This document shows positions 9,268 through 18,084 of a DNA stretch of 64,000 bases, one piece after another. The notes beneath the pieces were generated by a model. The model was given only the letters and a program-made list of their open reading frames with translations, was not told the DNA's origin and did not search any database. How positions within the stretch are numbered: the stretch's first letter is position 1; the number at the start of each line of letters is the position of its first letter. The DNA is from Xanthobacteraceae bacterium (GTDB taxonomy: Bacteria; Pseudomonadota; Alphaproteobacteria; Rhizobiales; Xanthobacteraceae). A program made the translations under genes and the position numbers. The stretch spans positions 1 to 64,000 of the forward strand of contig JALHRD010000012.1 in the NCBI GenBank assembly GCA_022841625.1, read 5' to 3'.

Positions 9268-9560
9268 TGACGGTCAGCGCCGCTTCTGCTCGATCGCGTC
9301 CCAGATCTTGGCCGCGACGTCGGGGCCACCGAGATTTTTGATGGCGCGGATGCCGGTCGGCGAGGTGACGTTGATCTCGGTCAGGAAGCCGTCGATCACG
9401 TCGATGCCGACAAAGATCAGGCCGCGTTCGCGCAATGGCGCCGCCAGCCGTGCGCAAATCTCGCGCTCGCGCGGCGTCAGGTCGGTTTCCGCCGGGGTGC
9501 CGCCGCGCACCATATTGGACCGCAGATCGTCGGGCGCCGGCACGCGGTTGACCGCGCCGG
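9268..9560 (-). repeat. Direct repeat, copy 2 (3' end of intact gshB)
   Basis: This is the partner of the repeat at 6232-6524. It lies inside the complete gshB gene. The 87 bases between the SIR2-STAND start and this repeat resemble no neighbouring sequence and show no recognisable gene. Confidence 0.95.
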
Positions 9561-10215
9561 CGAATTCGCCGTCGACCAGGATGATGCGCTTATCGCCGTG
9601 CTTCACCGCCGGCAGAAATTTCTGCACCACCCAGGCTTCGCGGAAGGTGACGCTGAACAGATCGAACAGCGAGCCGAAATTGAGGTCTTCCTGCGCCAGG
9701 CGGAACACCGCCTCGCCGCCGCGGCCATACAGCGGCTTCATCACGATGTCGCCATGCTTGGCGCGGAACGCCTTGATCTCGGCGAGATCGCGGGTGATCA
9801 GCGTCGGCGGCATCAGGTCGATGAATTCCATCACATACATCTTCTCGGGCGCGTTGCGCACCGAGCGCGGGTCGTTCACCACCAGGGTCTTGGGATGAAT
9901 GCGTTCGAGCAGATGGGTGGTGGTGATGTAAGCGAGGTCGAATGGCGGATCCTGCCGCAGCAGAATGACGTCGAATTCGGAAAGGTCGGTGCGGCGCGCT
10001 TCGCCGAGGGTGAAGTGGTTGCCGACTTCATCGCGCACCGTCAGCGGCGCCACCGCCGCGATCACCTTGTTGTCGGCCAGCGCCAGGCGGTCGGGGGTGT
10101 AATAGAAGATTGCGTGGCGGCGGCGCTGCGCCTCCAGCAACAAAGCAAAGGTGGAGTCGCCTTGGATGGCGATCCGCTCGATCGGATCCATCTGGACTGC
10201 GATTTTCAGGCTCAT
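9274..10215 (-). CDS. gshB: Glutathione synthetase
   Basis: This ATP-grasp ligase joins gamma-glutamylcysteine to glycine to make glutathione in the cytoplasm. The product is 313 residues, the normal bacterial length. Visible family features are the N-terminal [13 protein letters not shown], the [16 protein letters not shown] segment, [15 protein letters not shown], the glycine-rich [18 protein letters not shown]-grasp loop, RIILVDGE and the Mg-binding [10 protein letters not shown] near the end. Start is ATG 10215. The last 95 codons are duplicated at 6238-6524. The gene is apparently intact despite the insertion immediately downstream. Confidence 0.95.
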   Translation of the reverse strand: MSLKIAVQMDPIERIAIQGDSTFALLLEAQRRRHAIFYYTPDRLALADNKVIAAVAPLTVRDEVGNHFTLGEARRTDLSEFDVILLRQDPPFDLAYITTTHLLERIHPKTLVVNDPRSVRNAPEKMYVMEFIDLMPPTLITRDLAEIKAFRAKHGDIVMKPLYGRGGEAVFRLAQEDLNFGSLFDLFSVTFREAWVVQKFLPAVKHGDKRIILVDGEFAGAVNRVPAPDDLRSNMVRGGTPAETDLTPREREICARLAAPLRERGLIFVGIDVIDGFLTEINVTSPTGIRAIKNLGGPDVAAKIWDAIEQKRR

Positions 10216-10314
10216 GCAACCTCTGCCGCGTTAACCAGTCATTAATATCAACGGCTAGTTAACATCTTTCTGCCAGGCTGTCCGCTGGACCGGTACGTCC
10301 GGTGGAGTTCCAAC

Positions 10315-11997
10315 GTGAAACCGCCGTCGATTTCCATTGCGGCAAAGCTGTACGCGATCTTTGCCTTGCTGGCCATCTTGAGCATGGGGCTGGCCGGGGT
10401 TGGCGTCTATTACGCCCATCGCCATGTGACGCTCACCGACGAGTTCCAGTCGGCTTATTCGGGCGCGCTCAACGTCCAGCGTGTCGACGCGCTGATCTAC
10501 GCGGTGGTGATGGAATCGCGCGGCATCTACATGTCGCCCGATATCAAGACCGCAAAAGTCTTTGGCGATGGATTGCTGGTGTTCAACGATCGGCTCGCGC
10601 AAGTGGTGAAGGAGTGGAAAGCGTCGGTGCGCGCCGAAGACGCTGCCGTGTTCGAACCCTTTGCCGGGCGGCTGCAGCAGTTTATTGATTTCCGTCGTGA
10701 ATTGGTGCGACGCGGCGTCGAAATCGGTCCGGCGGCCGGTCGTGAATGGGGTGACAACGATGCCAATCGTACCGTGCGCAGGGCGCTGAACGCTGACATC
10801 GAAGCGCTCGGCGAACACTACGCCAAGCGCGCCCGCCAGATCTATGCGACGGTCGATCAAGGGATCGACCGTTCCGCCTGGCTCATGAGCGTGTTGGCGT
10901 TTTGTGCCGCATTGCTCGCCGTCGTTGGCGCGGTTATTATTTGGCGCGCGGTGGCGCGCCCGCTGTCGCGCATCATCAGCGTCACCGAGGCTGTTGCTGC
11001 CGGCAAGTCGGATCTCGCCGTGCCCTATGGCGAGCGCGGCGACGAGGTCGGCGCGTTGGCGCGATCAATCGCGGTGTTCCAGGATGCGATGCGGCGCAAC
11101 GAGGAATTGAACAAGGTCGTCCTCAATGAAGGCCGGGCCCGCAAGCAGCGCCAGGAGCAGATGTCGGAGGAAATCAAGTCTTTCAGCGCGAATGTGGAGG
11201 CAACCTTGGTTGCGCTCGCGCGAATTGTAGAACAAATGCTGTCGGCGTCAACGCAACTGGCTGGCGCCGTGGGCGGCGCTGCGAAGCAGACATCGAAGGC
11301 GGCCGACAGTTCGGCGGTTGTTTCCGCCAGCGTGCGGGAAATTGCTGCCGCGGCCGATGAGCTCGCGGCGTCGATCGCCGAAATTGACCGGCGGGTGGCG
11401 CAGTCAAATGACATTGCCAGACGTGCGGTCAGTGAGGCCGAACGAACGAATTCAACGGTAGCGGAACTCAGTGAGGCGGCCGGGCGAATCAGCGAGGTGA
11501 TTCGTTTGATCAACGATATTGCCGCACAAACTAATCTGCTTGCGCTCAACGCCACGATTGAGGCCGCCCGTGCAGGCGAAGCGGGCCGTGGGTTTGCTGT
11601 CGTGGCCGGCGAGGTCAAGGCGCTGTCGGGACAAACTGCGCGCGCCACAGAAGACATCAGCGTCCAGATTGCCTCAATGCAGCACGCCACCAAGCGGTCG
11701 ATCGAGGCAATCGGCATCATCGAGCGCACTATCCGCTCGATCGGCGCGATCAGCGGTGAAATTGCTGCCGCGGTGACCCAGCAAGGCAAGACCACTCAGG
11801 AAATCGCGCGCAACGTCGAGGCGGCCGCTAACCGCACCGGTGAAATAGCGGCCGAAGTTGGGAATATTCGGGAAGCGACTACCGCGACCCATGACAGCGC
11901 CAGCACGGTGAATTCAGTCGCGGGCGAGCTCGGCCAAGTAGCCACGCGTTTACGCTCCCAGGTCAATCAGTTCTTCGCCAAGCTGAATGCTGCGTGA
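10315..11997 (+). CDS. Methyl-accepting chemotaxis protein
   Basis: A transmembrane chemoreceptor of 560 residues. It has an N-terminal TM segment (about 10-33), a periplasmic helical sensor region of about 155 residues, TM2 (about 190-210), a HAMP domain and a long cytoplasmic signalling coiled coil. The conserved hairpin tip is present (INDIAAQTNLLALNATIEAARAGEAGRGFAVVAGEV), which binds CheA and CheW. No C-terminal CheR-tethering pentapeptide is seen. Translation starts at GTG 10315 behind GGTGGAG. The gene is divergent from gshB. The ligand is unknown, and no che genes are nearby. Confidence 0.92.
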   Translation: MKPPSISIAAKLYAIFALLAILSMGLAGVGVYYAHRHVTLTDEFQSAYSGALNVQRVDALIYAVVMESRGIYMSPDIKTAKVFGDGLLVFNDRLAQVVKEWKASVRAEDAAVFEPFAGRLQQFIDFRRELVRRGVEIGPAAGREWGDNDANRTVRRALNADIEALGEHYAKRARQIYATVDQGIDRSAWLMSVLAFCAALLAVVGAVIIWRAVARPLSRIISVTEAVAAGKSDLAVPYGERGDEVGALARSIAVFQDAMRRNEELNKVVLNEGRARKQRQEQMSEEIKSFSANVEATLVALARIVEQMLSASTQLAGAVGGAAKQTSKAADSSAVVSASVREIAAAADELAASIAEIDRRVAQSNDIARRAVSEAERTNSTVAELSEAAGRISEVIRLINDIAAQTNLLALNATIEAARAGEAGRGFAVVAGEVKALSGQTARATEDISVQIASMQHATKRSIEAIGIIERTIRSIGAISGEIAAAVTQQGKTTQEIARNVEAAANRTGEIAAEVGNIREATTATHDSASTVNSVAGELGQVATRLRSQVNQFFAKLNAA

Positions 11998-12002
11998 CAG
12001 CG

Positions 12003-13046
12003 CTAACGCCGTTCGTGCAACCCCGCTGTTGCGCGTTCGATCACATGCTTGGGGAACGACGCAAAGCGCGCCACCAGCGCTTCGACCTCCTTGCCCGAGG
12101 CGGGACGGATTTCGAGCCCGAGCTTGGCGGTTTCCGCTAGGAGCTCGGCGTCGTGTATGGTTCGCATGAATGCTGCGCGCAGCGCATTGGCGCGGTCGGC
12201 CGGAACGCCGGGCGGTGCGATCACCGGCCGGCCGAGCACATGCGGGCCGAATGCGACATCGAATACCTCGCGGTCTTCGTTCGACTTGGCATAGTCGTAG
12301 ATATGCGCGGCGTCTCCGAGATCGGCGAGCTTGTTCAGGCCGAATTGCACCAGCACCCGGATGCGGCCGCTGTCGATATCGTCCTTCCATTGCGTCTTGA
12401 GGGTCGAATGCGAGGCGCCGCAGGCGCCCTCGATCTCGCCGCGGTTGAGCGCAATGCGCAGGTCGTTCGAACCCTTGTAGCCCTGCACCACCCTGATCTT
12501 CGCGCCGACGAAATTGACCAGTGCGTAAGCGAATTTGCTGGTCGGCGCCGCGCTGCCGGTGGCGCCGAACACGGCCTCGCGTGTGCGCAATTGGTCGACC
12601 GATCTGATCCCGGACTGGGCCGAGACCGTGCAGGTCGCGATGCTCTCGTCCATGTTGCCGATCCAGGTAAATTTGGCGGGCTCGTAATGTGCGGCCGGAT
12701 CGCCGAAGATCGGCTTCAAGGCGGTTTCCGGCGCCAGGATGCTGACCACGGTGCCGTCCTTGGTCGCGACGTTGTAAAGCCAGTTGGCGGCGCGGGTGCC
12801 GCCGGCGCCCGGCATGTTCTGCGGCACAATCGCGGGATTGCCCGGCAGGTGCCGGGCCAGATGCCGCGCCAGTGTGCGGCCGAAAAAATCATAGCCGGTG
12901 CCGGCTTCATGGCCGACCACGATGTTGAGCGTCTTGCCGCGATAAAATTCGGCGACGGTCTCGCTTATGGCTGGCGGCGTAAGCGCGCCGCAGGCGATCG
13001 CGGTTGCGATCGGGCAGAACCATCGGCGCAAGCGGGCGTTACTCAT
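12003..13046 (-). CDS. Bug-type (tripartite tricarboxylate) substrate-binding protein
   Basis: A periplasmic solute-binding protein of the Bug/TctC family, 347 residues. A signal peptide spans about residues 1-28 (basic start, then IATAIACGALTPPAIS). The mature part has the family start FYRGKTLNIVVGHEAGTGYD and the Pro-Gly pattern NPAIVPQNMPGAGG, followed by NWLYNVATKDGT. No TctA/TctB membrane genes are present, as is usual for the many orphan Bug proteins. The ligand is probably a carboxylate but cannot be read from sequence. It is convergent with the chemoreceptor, 5 bases away, and 20 bases downstream of yraN. Confidence 0.85.
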   Translation of the reverse strand: MSNARLRRWFCPIATAIACGALTPPAISETVAEFYRGKTLNIVVGHEAGTGYDFFGRTLARHLARHLPGNPAIVPQNMPGAGGTRAANWLYNVATKDGTVVSILAPETALKPIFGDPAAHYEPAKFTWIGNMDESIATCTVSAQSGIRSVDQLRTREAVFGATGSAAPTSKFAYALVNFVGAKIRVVQGYKGSNDLRIALNRGEIEGACGASHSTLKTQWKDDIDSGRIRVLVQFGLNKLADLGDAAHIYDYAKSNEDREVFDVAFGPHVLGRPVIAPPGVPADRANALRAAFMRTIHDAELLAETAKLGLEIRPASGKEVEALVARFASFPKHVIERATAGLHERR

Positions 13047-13066
13047 GGCGTCTTACGGGTGGCGTC

Positions 13067-13474
13067 TCACGGGCTCGCATCGAACGCGGCTGGGATGTGC
13101 CGCGGGATCCGCCCCGGCGCGACCAGCACGGCGTCGAAGCGCATGTCATCGAAGCCGTTATTAGGATTGGCGGCAAGCCAGGCTTCGGCCGCCGCGATAA
13201 TCCGCGCGCGCTGGCGATCGGTCACCGACCAGGCGGCATCGTCAAACTTGTCGCGCGCCTTGACCTCGACAAACACCAGGAGTTTGCGCCGCCGCGCCAC
13301 GATATCGATCTCGCCGACGGCGGTGCGATAGCGCCGCGCCAGGATGCGAAAACCTTTGGCGATCAACAGCGCCGCAGCCCGGCTTTCGGCCGAGATGCCG
13401 GTGCGGAACGCGGCCTGGCGGTCGGGCTGCGCGGCGCGTGGCATCAGCGGTCGGGCGCGCGGTCGCTCAGCCAT
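13067..13474 (-). CDS. YraN family UPF0102 endonuclease-like protein
   Basis: A small protein of the UPF0102/YraN family with a restriction-endonuclease-like fold. The motif [22 protein letters not shown] carries the D and E-x-K residues of that fold. The frame is open up to 13543, but the ATG at 13474 has an AAGGA ribosome-binding site six bases upstream, inside the end of rsmI, and gives the family N terminus. The start therefore overlaps the rsmI stop, implying translational coupling. The biological role of the family is not established. Confidence 0.85.
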   Translation of the reverse strand: MAERPRARPLMPRAAQPDRQAAFRTGISAESRAAALLIAKGFRILARRYRTAVGEIDIVARRRKLLVFVEVKARDKFDDAAWSVTDRQRARIIAAAEAWLAANPNNGFDDMRFDAVLVAPGRIPRHIPAAFDASP

Positions 13475-14393
13475 CGGCATCCTTGGCGAGTTCAAGCGCA
13501 CGCTGGTAGACCTCGCGGCGCGGCCGGCCGGTGACCGCGGCAATCTCGCTCACCGCCTCTTTTACCGAGACGCGGGTCAGCGCGCTTTGCAACAGCGCAT
13601 CAAGATCGGCAGCCTCCGCGCGCTGGGTCGCGGGCGGCGCAATCACCAACACAATCTCGCCGCGTGGCGCGCTTGCGGCGGCGTAGTAGGCGGCGAGGGT
13701 CGCGAGGTCGCCTCGGCGCACCTCTTCGTGCAGCTTGGTGAGTTCGCGGCAAATCGCCGCCTCGCGCGCGCCGAGGCTTGCGGCCAATTCGCCAAGCGCC
13801 GCGGCCAGCCGCGGGCCGGACTCAAACAACAAAAGTGTCGCTGGAATGCGCGCGAGCTCCTTGAGGCGCGTCTGGCGCGCGCCCGGCTTCGCCGGCAGGA
13901 ATCCTTCGAAAAAGAATCGATCGGTCGGCAACCCCGCGATCGTCAGCGCGGCCAGCGCGGCGGAGGCGCCCGGTGCGGTTGTCACCGCATGGCCGGCATC
14001 GTGGGCGGCGCGCACCAGCTTGAAGCCGGGGTCGGAAATCAGCGGCGTGCCGGCATCGGATACCAACGCGATGGCGTCACCGGCGGCGAGCCGCGCCAAG
14101 AGCTTCGGTCGTGCCTCGGCGGCATTGTGTTCGTGATACGGGGTCATTGGCGTTGCGATGCCATAATGCGCGACCAGCTTGCGGGTGACGCGGGTGTCTT
14201 CGCACGCGATCGCGTCGGCGGCGGCCAGCACTTCAAGCGCGCGTAGCGTCATGTCGCGCAGGTTGCCGATCGGCGTTGCGACAACATGAAGTCCGGGCGC
14301 GAGCGCGGGGGCTTCGACAATCTGGCCCTTGAGGGTGTACTGCCGCGTGGCCGCCGCTCGCCGGTTGCCTGCGATTTTTTCGCGAGTCTGCAT
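13467..14393 (-). CDS. rsmI: 16S rRNA (cytidine(1402)-2'-O)-methyltransferase
   Basis: A tetrapyrrole-methylase-fold enzyme that 2'-O-methylates C1402 of 16S rRNA using SAM. The 308-residue product shows [22 protein letters not shown] at the N terminus, [12 protein letters not shown], the [13 protein letters not shown] motif, [27 protein letters not shown] and [11 protein letters not shown], all typical of RsmI. It overlaps yraN downstream and is divergent from an LpoA-like gene. The trio rsmI / lpoA / yraN is also neighbouring in gammaproteobacteria. Confidence 0.95.
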   Translation of the reverse strand: MQTREKIAGNRRAAATRQYTLKGQIVEAPALAPGLHVVATPIGNLRDMTLRALEVLAAADAIACEDTRVTRKLVAHYGIATPMTPYHEHNAAEARPKLLARLAAGDAIALVSDAGTPLISDPGFKLVRAAHDAGHAVTTAPGASAALAALTIAGLPTDRFFFEGFLPAKPGARQTRLKELARIPATLLLFESGPRLAAALGELAASLGAREAAICRELTKLHEEVRRGDLATLAAYYAAASAPRGEIVLVIAPPATQRAEAADLDALLQSALTRVSVKEAVSEIAAVTGRPRREVYQRALELAKDADG

Positions 14394-14645
14394 ATTGCCA
14401 CTCTACGGCCTTATCGGCGTGCGCAGTACCGGTTTTGCACCGCCGCAAGGCTGGTTTGCCCGATCAAAAACTTGCGGCAAAACCGGCTTCGTGCTCCTAT
14501 CGGATGGAAATCATTATCTTTTTCGGTTGGTTAACAACTGTTCGACAAAATGCCGGATTGACGGTCTCGGGCCGTGATATCTGTCAGTACCGAGAGAGAA
14601 CGGCCCGAGAAATTACGGCCGATGTGCCGAGTGAAGCAGGCCCGG

Positions 14646-15830
14646 ATGTCCGCTCCGTCACGCGCGTTTTTTGGCAGCTTAGCTGTGGTCGCCGGTCTTG
14701 CGCTCGCGGCCTGCGCGGGCAGCATGTCCAACAGCGATTTTTTCTCATCGCAACCGGCTGCGCCGTCGCAGCAGGCCGCCAATCAGATCGGTGAAGGGCA
14801 GGTCAAGGTCGGGCTCATCCTGCCGTTGAGCGCGTCCGGCAATGTCGGCGCGACCGCGCAGTCCTTGCGCAACGCCGCCGAGCTTGCGCTTGCGGAATTC
14901 AATAATCCGGACATTCAGCTTTTGGTGAAAGACGACGGCGGCGGTGGGCCGGGCGCCCAGCAGGCGGCGCAGCAATTGCTGGAAGAAGGCGTCGAGATCA
15001 TCCTCGGGCCGCTGTTTGCCCATTCGGTCGGTCCGGTCGGGCAGGTTGCGCGGTCGCGCAACATTCCGGTGATTGCGTTCTCGACCGATTCCAATGTGGC
15101 GGCGCCCGGCGTTTATCTTCTGAGCTTCCTGCCGGAATCCGATGTCGAGCGTTTGGTTGCCTATGCGGTCCAGCAGGGCAAGCGATCGTTTGTCGCGGCG
15201 ATCCCGGACAATGCCTATGGCTCAGTGGTTGAGGCCGCGTTCAAGCAGGCGGTCGGGCGGCGCAGCGGTCGCATTGTCGCGCTTGAGCGCTACACCGCCG
15301 ACCGTGCCCAATTGCAGGCGCCGATCAGAAACATCGCGCAGGCAGCGAGCACCGCCGACGCCATCTTCATTCCGGATACTGCCGACACCGTGCCCCAGGT
15401 GATTCAGGCCTTGACGTCAAGCGGCGTCGATACCCGCAAGTTCCAATTGCTCGGCAGCGGCCTGTGGGAAGACCCGCAGATCTTTTCCAATTCCACCTTA
15501 GAGGGCGCCTGGTATGCCGGGCCCGACTCGACCGGGTTCCGGAATTTCACGGGTCGCTTCCGCGCCCGCTACAACCAGGATCCGGTGCGTACCGCATCGC
15601 TGGTTTACGACGCGGTGGCGCTGGTTGCGGCGCTGACCAAGACCCAGGGGCCGAAGCGGTTTTCGGCCGAAGTTCTCACCAACACCTCCGGTTTCAACGG
15701 CATCGACGGGCTGTTCCGCTTCCGCCGCGATGGAATCAACCAGCGTGGCCTTGCGGTGATGAAGGTGTCGCCCACGGGCGGGCAAGTCATCAGCCCGATG
15801 CCCAAGGCGTTTGCCGGATCGGGAACCTGA
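14646..15830 (+). CDS. LpoA/YraM-like penicillin-binding-protein activator lipoprotein
   Basis: A lipoprotein with a periplasmic-binding-protein fold. The signal peptide ends in a lipobox, LALAAC-AG (Cys about 23 from the chosen start). The mature part begins KVGLILPLSASGNVG and continues with the LivK-like pattern NAAELALAEFNNPDIQLLVKDDGG, LLEEGVEIILGPLFAHSVGPV and IPVIAFSTDSNVA. An upstream ATG-equivalent (14574) is open, but ATG 14646 gives a compact signal peptide. Position next to rsmI and yraN supports assignment to the LpoA/YraM group, known in E. coli to activate PBP1a. It lacks the N-terminal TPR domain of enterobacterial LpoA. The partner synthase is not in the window. Confidence 0.8.
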   Translation: MSAPSRAFFGSLAVVAGLALAACAGSMSNSDFFSSQPAAPSQQAANQIGEGQVKVGLILPLSASGNVGATAQSLRNAAELALAEFNNPDIQLLVKDDGGGGPGAQQAAQQLLEEGVEIILGPLFAHSVGPVGQVARSRNIPVIAFSTDSNVAAPGVYLLSFLPESDVERLVAYAVQQGKRSFVAAIPDNAYGSVVEAAFKQAVGRRSGRIVALERYTADRAQLQAPIRNIAQAASTADAIFIPDTADTVPQVIQALTSSGVDTRKFQLLGSGLWEDPQIFSNSTLEGAWYAGPDSTGFRNFTGRFRARYNQDPVRTASLVYDAVALVAALTKTQGPKRFSAEVLTNTSGFNGIDGLFRFRRDGINQRGLAVMKVSPTGGQVISPMPKAFAGSGT

Positions 15831-15840
15831 CGCCGCCTTA

Positions 15841-15941
15841 GAGCACGATCCCGAAAAGTGGGAACCGGTTTTCGGAAAAGATCATGCTCGAACAATGAAG
15901 CCAGACCATGACCCGATTCAATCGAATTGGATCATGGTCTA
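15841..15941. repeat. Two rhizobial-type palindromic repeats in a convergent gap
   Basis: Two palindromes fill the gap between the LpoA-like gene and hemW. The first (15841-15889) has arms GAGCACGATC / GATCATGCTC enclosing CCGAAAA...TTTTCGG. The second (15903-15941) has arms AGACCATGACC / GGATCATGGTCT. The stop codon of hemW (15939-15941) is in the second palindrome. Similar elements are widespread between genes in Bradyrhizobium relatives. They may also end transcription from both sides. Confidence 0.75.
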
Positions 15942-17096
15942 GGCCGCGAGATCGGCGACCACGGCGTCGAGCACCGGAAAGCCCGACAACGTCACCCGCA
16001 GCCGGCCGTCGGCGGTTAGCTCGATTGCGCCTTCGTCTTGCAGAATTTTGATACGGTGTGGATCCAGGGTGCGGCCGGCCAGCCGTTCAAAGCGCGCCGG
16101 GTCGATGCCTTCGGCCAGCCGCAGCCCCATCAGCAGGAACTCATCCGCCATCTGCGAGCGCAGCAGCGTGTCGTCGCTGACGATGCCATGGCCGAGCGCC
16201 TCGACCCGCATCAGCCAGGCTTCCGGCCGGCGCTCGGTCGCGGTCGCATGGCGCTCGCCATCGATGTCGAGCCGGCCATGCGCGCCTGGGCCGATGCCGG
16301 CATATTCCTGCGCGCGCCAATAGACCAGATTGTGCCGGCACTCCGCGCCGGGCCGTGCGTGATTCGAAATCTCATAGACCGGCAGGCCGGCGTCGGCGCA
16401 GATCGCCTGGGTCGTGTCGTAAAGCGCGCGGGCGGTGTCGTCGTTGGGGACGGTGAGCTTGCCGACCGCTTGCAGCGTGGCAAATGGCGTGTCGGGCTCG
16501 ACCGTGAGCTGATAGAGCGACAAATGCTCGGCCGCCTCCGCCAGCGCGTGCTTGAGTTCGGCTGACCAGGCCTGCGGCGTCTGTCCGGGCCGCGCATAGA
16601 TCAAGTCGAGCGAATAACGCTCGAACGCCGCGCGCGCAATCGCGACCGCGGCAAGCGCTTCCTGGGCGGTATGGGTGCGCCCAAGCGCCTTGAGCGCATC
16701 GTCGTCAAGCGCCTGCACGCCCAGCGACACGCGATTGACGCCGGCTGCGCGATAGCCCCGAAAGCGCGTTGCCTCGACGCTGGTTGGGTTGGCTTCAAGC
16801 GTCACTTCGACGTCGGGCGCGACCGTCCAACGTTTGCCGACCGCATCGAGGATTGCGCCAACGGTTGCCGGCTGCATCAACGACGGCGTGCCGCCGCCAA
16901 AGAAAATCGTCGACACCGTGCGGCCCGGCGCCCGCGCCGCGCTCGCCGCGATCTCGGCGGCAAAGGCCCGCACAAAGCGCGGCTCGTCGATCGCGGCATG
17001 CCGCACATGGCTGTTGAAGTCGCAATACGGGCACTTCGACAGGCAGAACGGCCAGTGAATATAGACGCCGAAGGCTGATTCGTCGGGCGCGCTCAT
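15939..17096 (-). CDS. hemW: Heme chaperone HemW (radical SAM, coproporphyrinogen-oxidase-like)
   Basis: A radical SAM protein of 385 residues. The cluster motif CxxxCxxC is in FCLSKCPYCDFNSHV near the N terminus, followed by IFFGGGTPSLM and the family pattern GVNRVSLGVQALDDDALKALGRTH. HemW proteins were long annotated as oxygen-independent coproporphyrinogen oxidase but carry heme to target proteins; the short N terminus and lack of an extra cysteine before the cluster motif fit HemW rather than HemN. It precedes rdgB and rph in many alphaproteobacteria. Here a DHFR-like gene and hicAB intervene. Confidence 0.93.
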   Translation of the reverse strand: MSAPDESAFGVYIHWPFCLSKCPYCDFNSHVRHAAIDEPRFVRAFAAEIAASAARAPGRTVSTIFFGGGTPSLMQPATVGAILDAVGKRWTVAPDVEVTLEANPTSVEATRFRGYRAAGVNRVSLGVQALDDDALKALGRTHTAQEALAAVAIARAAFERYSLDLIYARPGQTPQAWSAELKHALAEAAEHLSLYQLTVEPDTPFATLQAVGKLTVPNDDTARALYDTTQAICADAGLPVYEISNHARPGAECRHNLVYWRAQEYAGIGPGAHGRLDIDGERHATATERRPEAWLMRVEALGHGIVSDDTLLRSQMADEFLLMGLRLAEGIDPARFERLAGRTLDPHRIKILQDEGAIELTADGRLRVTLSGFPVLDAVVADLAA

Positions 17097-17162
17097 GGCG
17101 CGAGGATATGGCAGTTTCGTCGCGTCCCGTCACTAGAGCAGCAGACGATGGAGCAACGCACG

Positions 17163-17703
17163 ATGAGAAAGCCCCCCCCGATTCCGGCTGTATTTGGCCA
17201 TTTCCCTCGACGGCTACATCGCCAGTCCCGACGGCGGCGTTAAATGGCTCGAACTGTATGATCCCTATAGCGTGGGCTTTGCTGACTTCCTCGCCGAAAT
17301 CGGATCGGTCGTCATGGGCCGCAAGAGCTTCGAGCAGATGTTGAGCTTCGGTCCCTGGCCATACGAGGGCAAGCGCACCATCGTGATGTCACGGGCCGGC
17401 TTCACGGCGACGGCGCCGCTCACCGAAGTTTCTTCGGAGCCGGTCGGCGTTGTCGCCGATCGCCTCGCGCGCGAGACGACAAGCGGAGATGTTTGGGTGT
17501 TCGGCGGCGCGGAAATTGCTCGCGCCTTCCTCAACCAGCGTCGGTGCGACACGCTGGAGCTTTGTATCGTTCCCGTTATCGTCGGGGATGGGATTGCGCT
17601 GTTCGGCGCAGGTACACTGCCGCATAACTTGCGGCTGACACGCGCCAAACACTACGACAGCGGTCTGGTGTGCCTCGACTATGACGTGCTTGCGGCCGGC
17701 TGA
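17163..17703 (+). pseudogene. DHFR/RibD-C family protein with poly-C frameshift near the start
   Basis: A protein of the dihydrofolate reductase-like (RibD C-terminal) superfamily. The core frame runs from about 17183 to 17703 and reads LAISLDGYIASPDGG, then GSVVMGRKSFEQM, DVWVFGGAEIARAFL and LCIVPVIVGDGIALFG. The natural start would be ATG 17163, behind ATGGAG, but a run of eight C (17172-17179) puts it one base out of frame. With seven C it would read MRKPPRFRLYLAISLDG. As written, only a weak TTG at 17194 is available, which removes most of the first beta strand. It may be an assembly error, a phase-variable tract or a recent inactivation. The reductase's real substrate is unknown. Confidence 0.7.
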
Positions 17704-17706
17704 TCC

Positions 17707-17754
17707 GGCCGTCGGGCCGGGCGACGCAGAGCGCGAAGACGAATTGCGTCTTGC
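17707..17754 (-). repeat. Short duplicate of an internal rdgB segment
   Basis: About 48 bases after the DHFR-like stop codon resemble 18724-18771 inside rdgB, in the same orientation and with few mismatches. On the minus strand it still reads QFVFALCVARPDG, against [13 protein letters not shown] in rdgB. The copies lie on either side of hicAB. It cannot encode a functional product. Confidence 0.75.
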
Positions 17755-17777
17755 GCGCTTGCTGCGCCCTGAAAAAC

Positions 17778-17831
17778 TATACACATACATACACATTTCA
17801 ATTGACGCCCCCTTCGAAAGGTGTGTATAAA
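17778..17831 (+). promoter_or_regulatory. Probable hicAB promoter and operator
   Basis: A good sigma-70-type promoter lies just upstream of hicA: TTGACG (17802-17807), an 18-base spacer, and TATAAA (17826-17831). An inverted repeat, TATACACA (17778-17785) and TGTGTATA (17822-17829), flanks the -35 and overlaps the -10. HicB proteins often autorepress their operon through such operators. The direct repeats ACATACATACACAT add to the unusually AT-rich stretch. Confidence 0.6.
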
Positions 17832-17857
17832 TACGCATCGGCATCGGGGCAGCGGTC

Positions 17858-18070
17858 GTGGGTTACAAGGACCACTCGAATAAGACCCGGGACATTATTT
17901 CTCGATTGCTTTCAGAAGGATGGCAAGTAAAGCGCGCGGGCCCAGGCGACCATGTTCAATATGCGAACCCCGCGCGGCCAGGTGCCCGGGTCACAATTGA
18001 CAGTGGGGCGCGCGAACAGACACGCGGCACGCTGCGGTCGATCTACCGACAGGCGGGGTGGGACTGGTGA
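17858..18070 (+). CDS. hicA: HicA family mRNA interferase toxin
   Basis: A 70-residue toxin of the type II HicAB system, expected to cleave mRNA. It has a double-stranded-RNA-binding-like fold. The N terminus reads TRDIISRLLSEGWQVKRAGPGDHVQYANP, with the catalytic histidine in GDHVQY, followed by the usual RVTIDSG strand and a C-terminal helix. The start is GTG 17858; an ATG is not available. It lies immediately upstream of hicB and shares its promoter. The chosen length matches the family. Confidence 0.85.
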   Translation: MGYKDHSNKTRDIISRLLSEGWQVKRAGPGDHVQYANPARPGARVTIDSGAREQTRGTLRSIYRQAGWDW

Positions 18071-18084
18071 GAGGAGGACACACC

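Noticed and set aside
17108-17344. Third open frame through the start of the DHFR-like gene
   Set aside because: It is another reading of the poly-C region with no family similarity.
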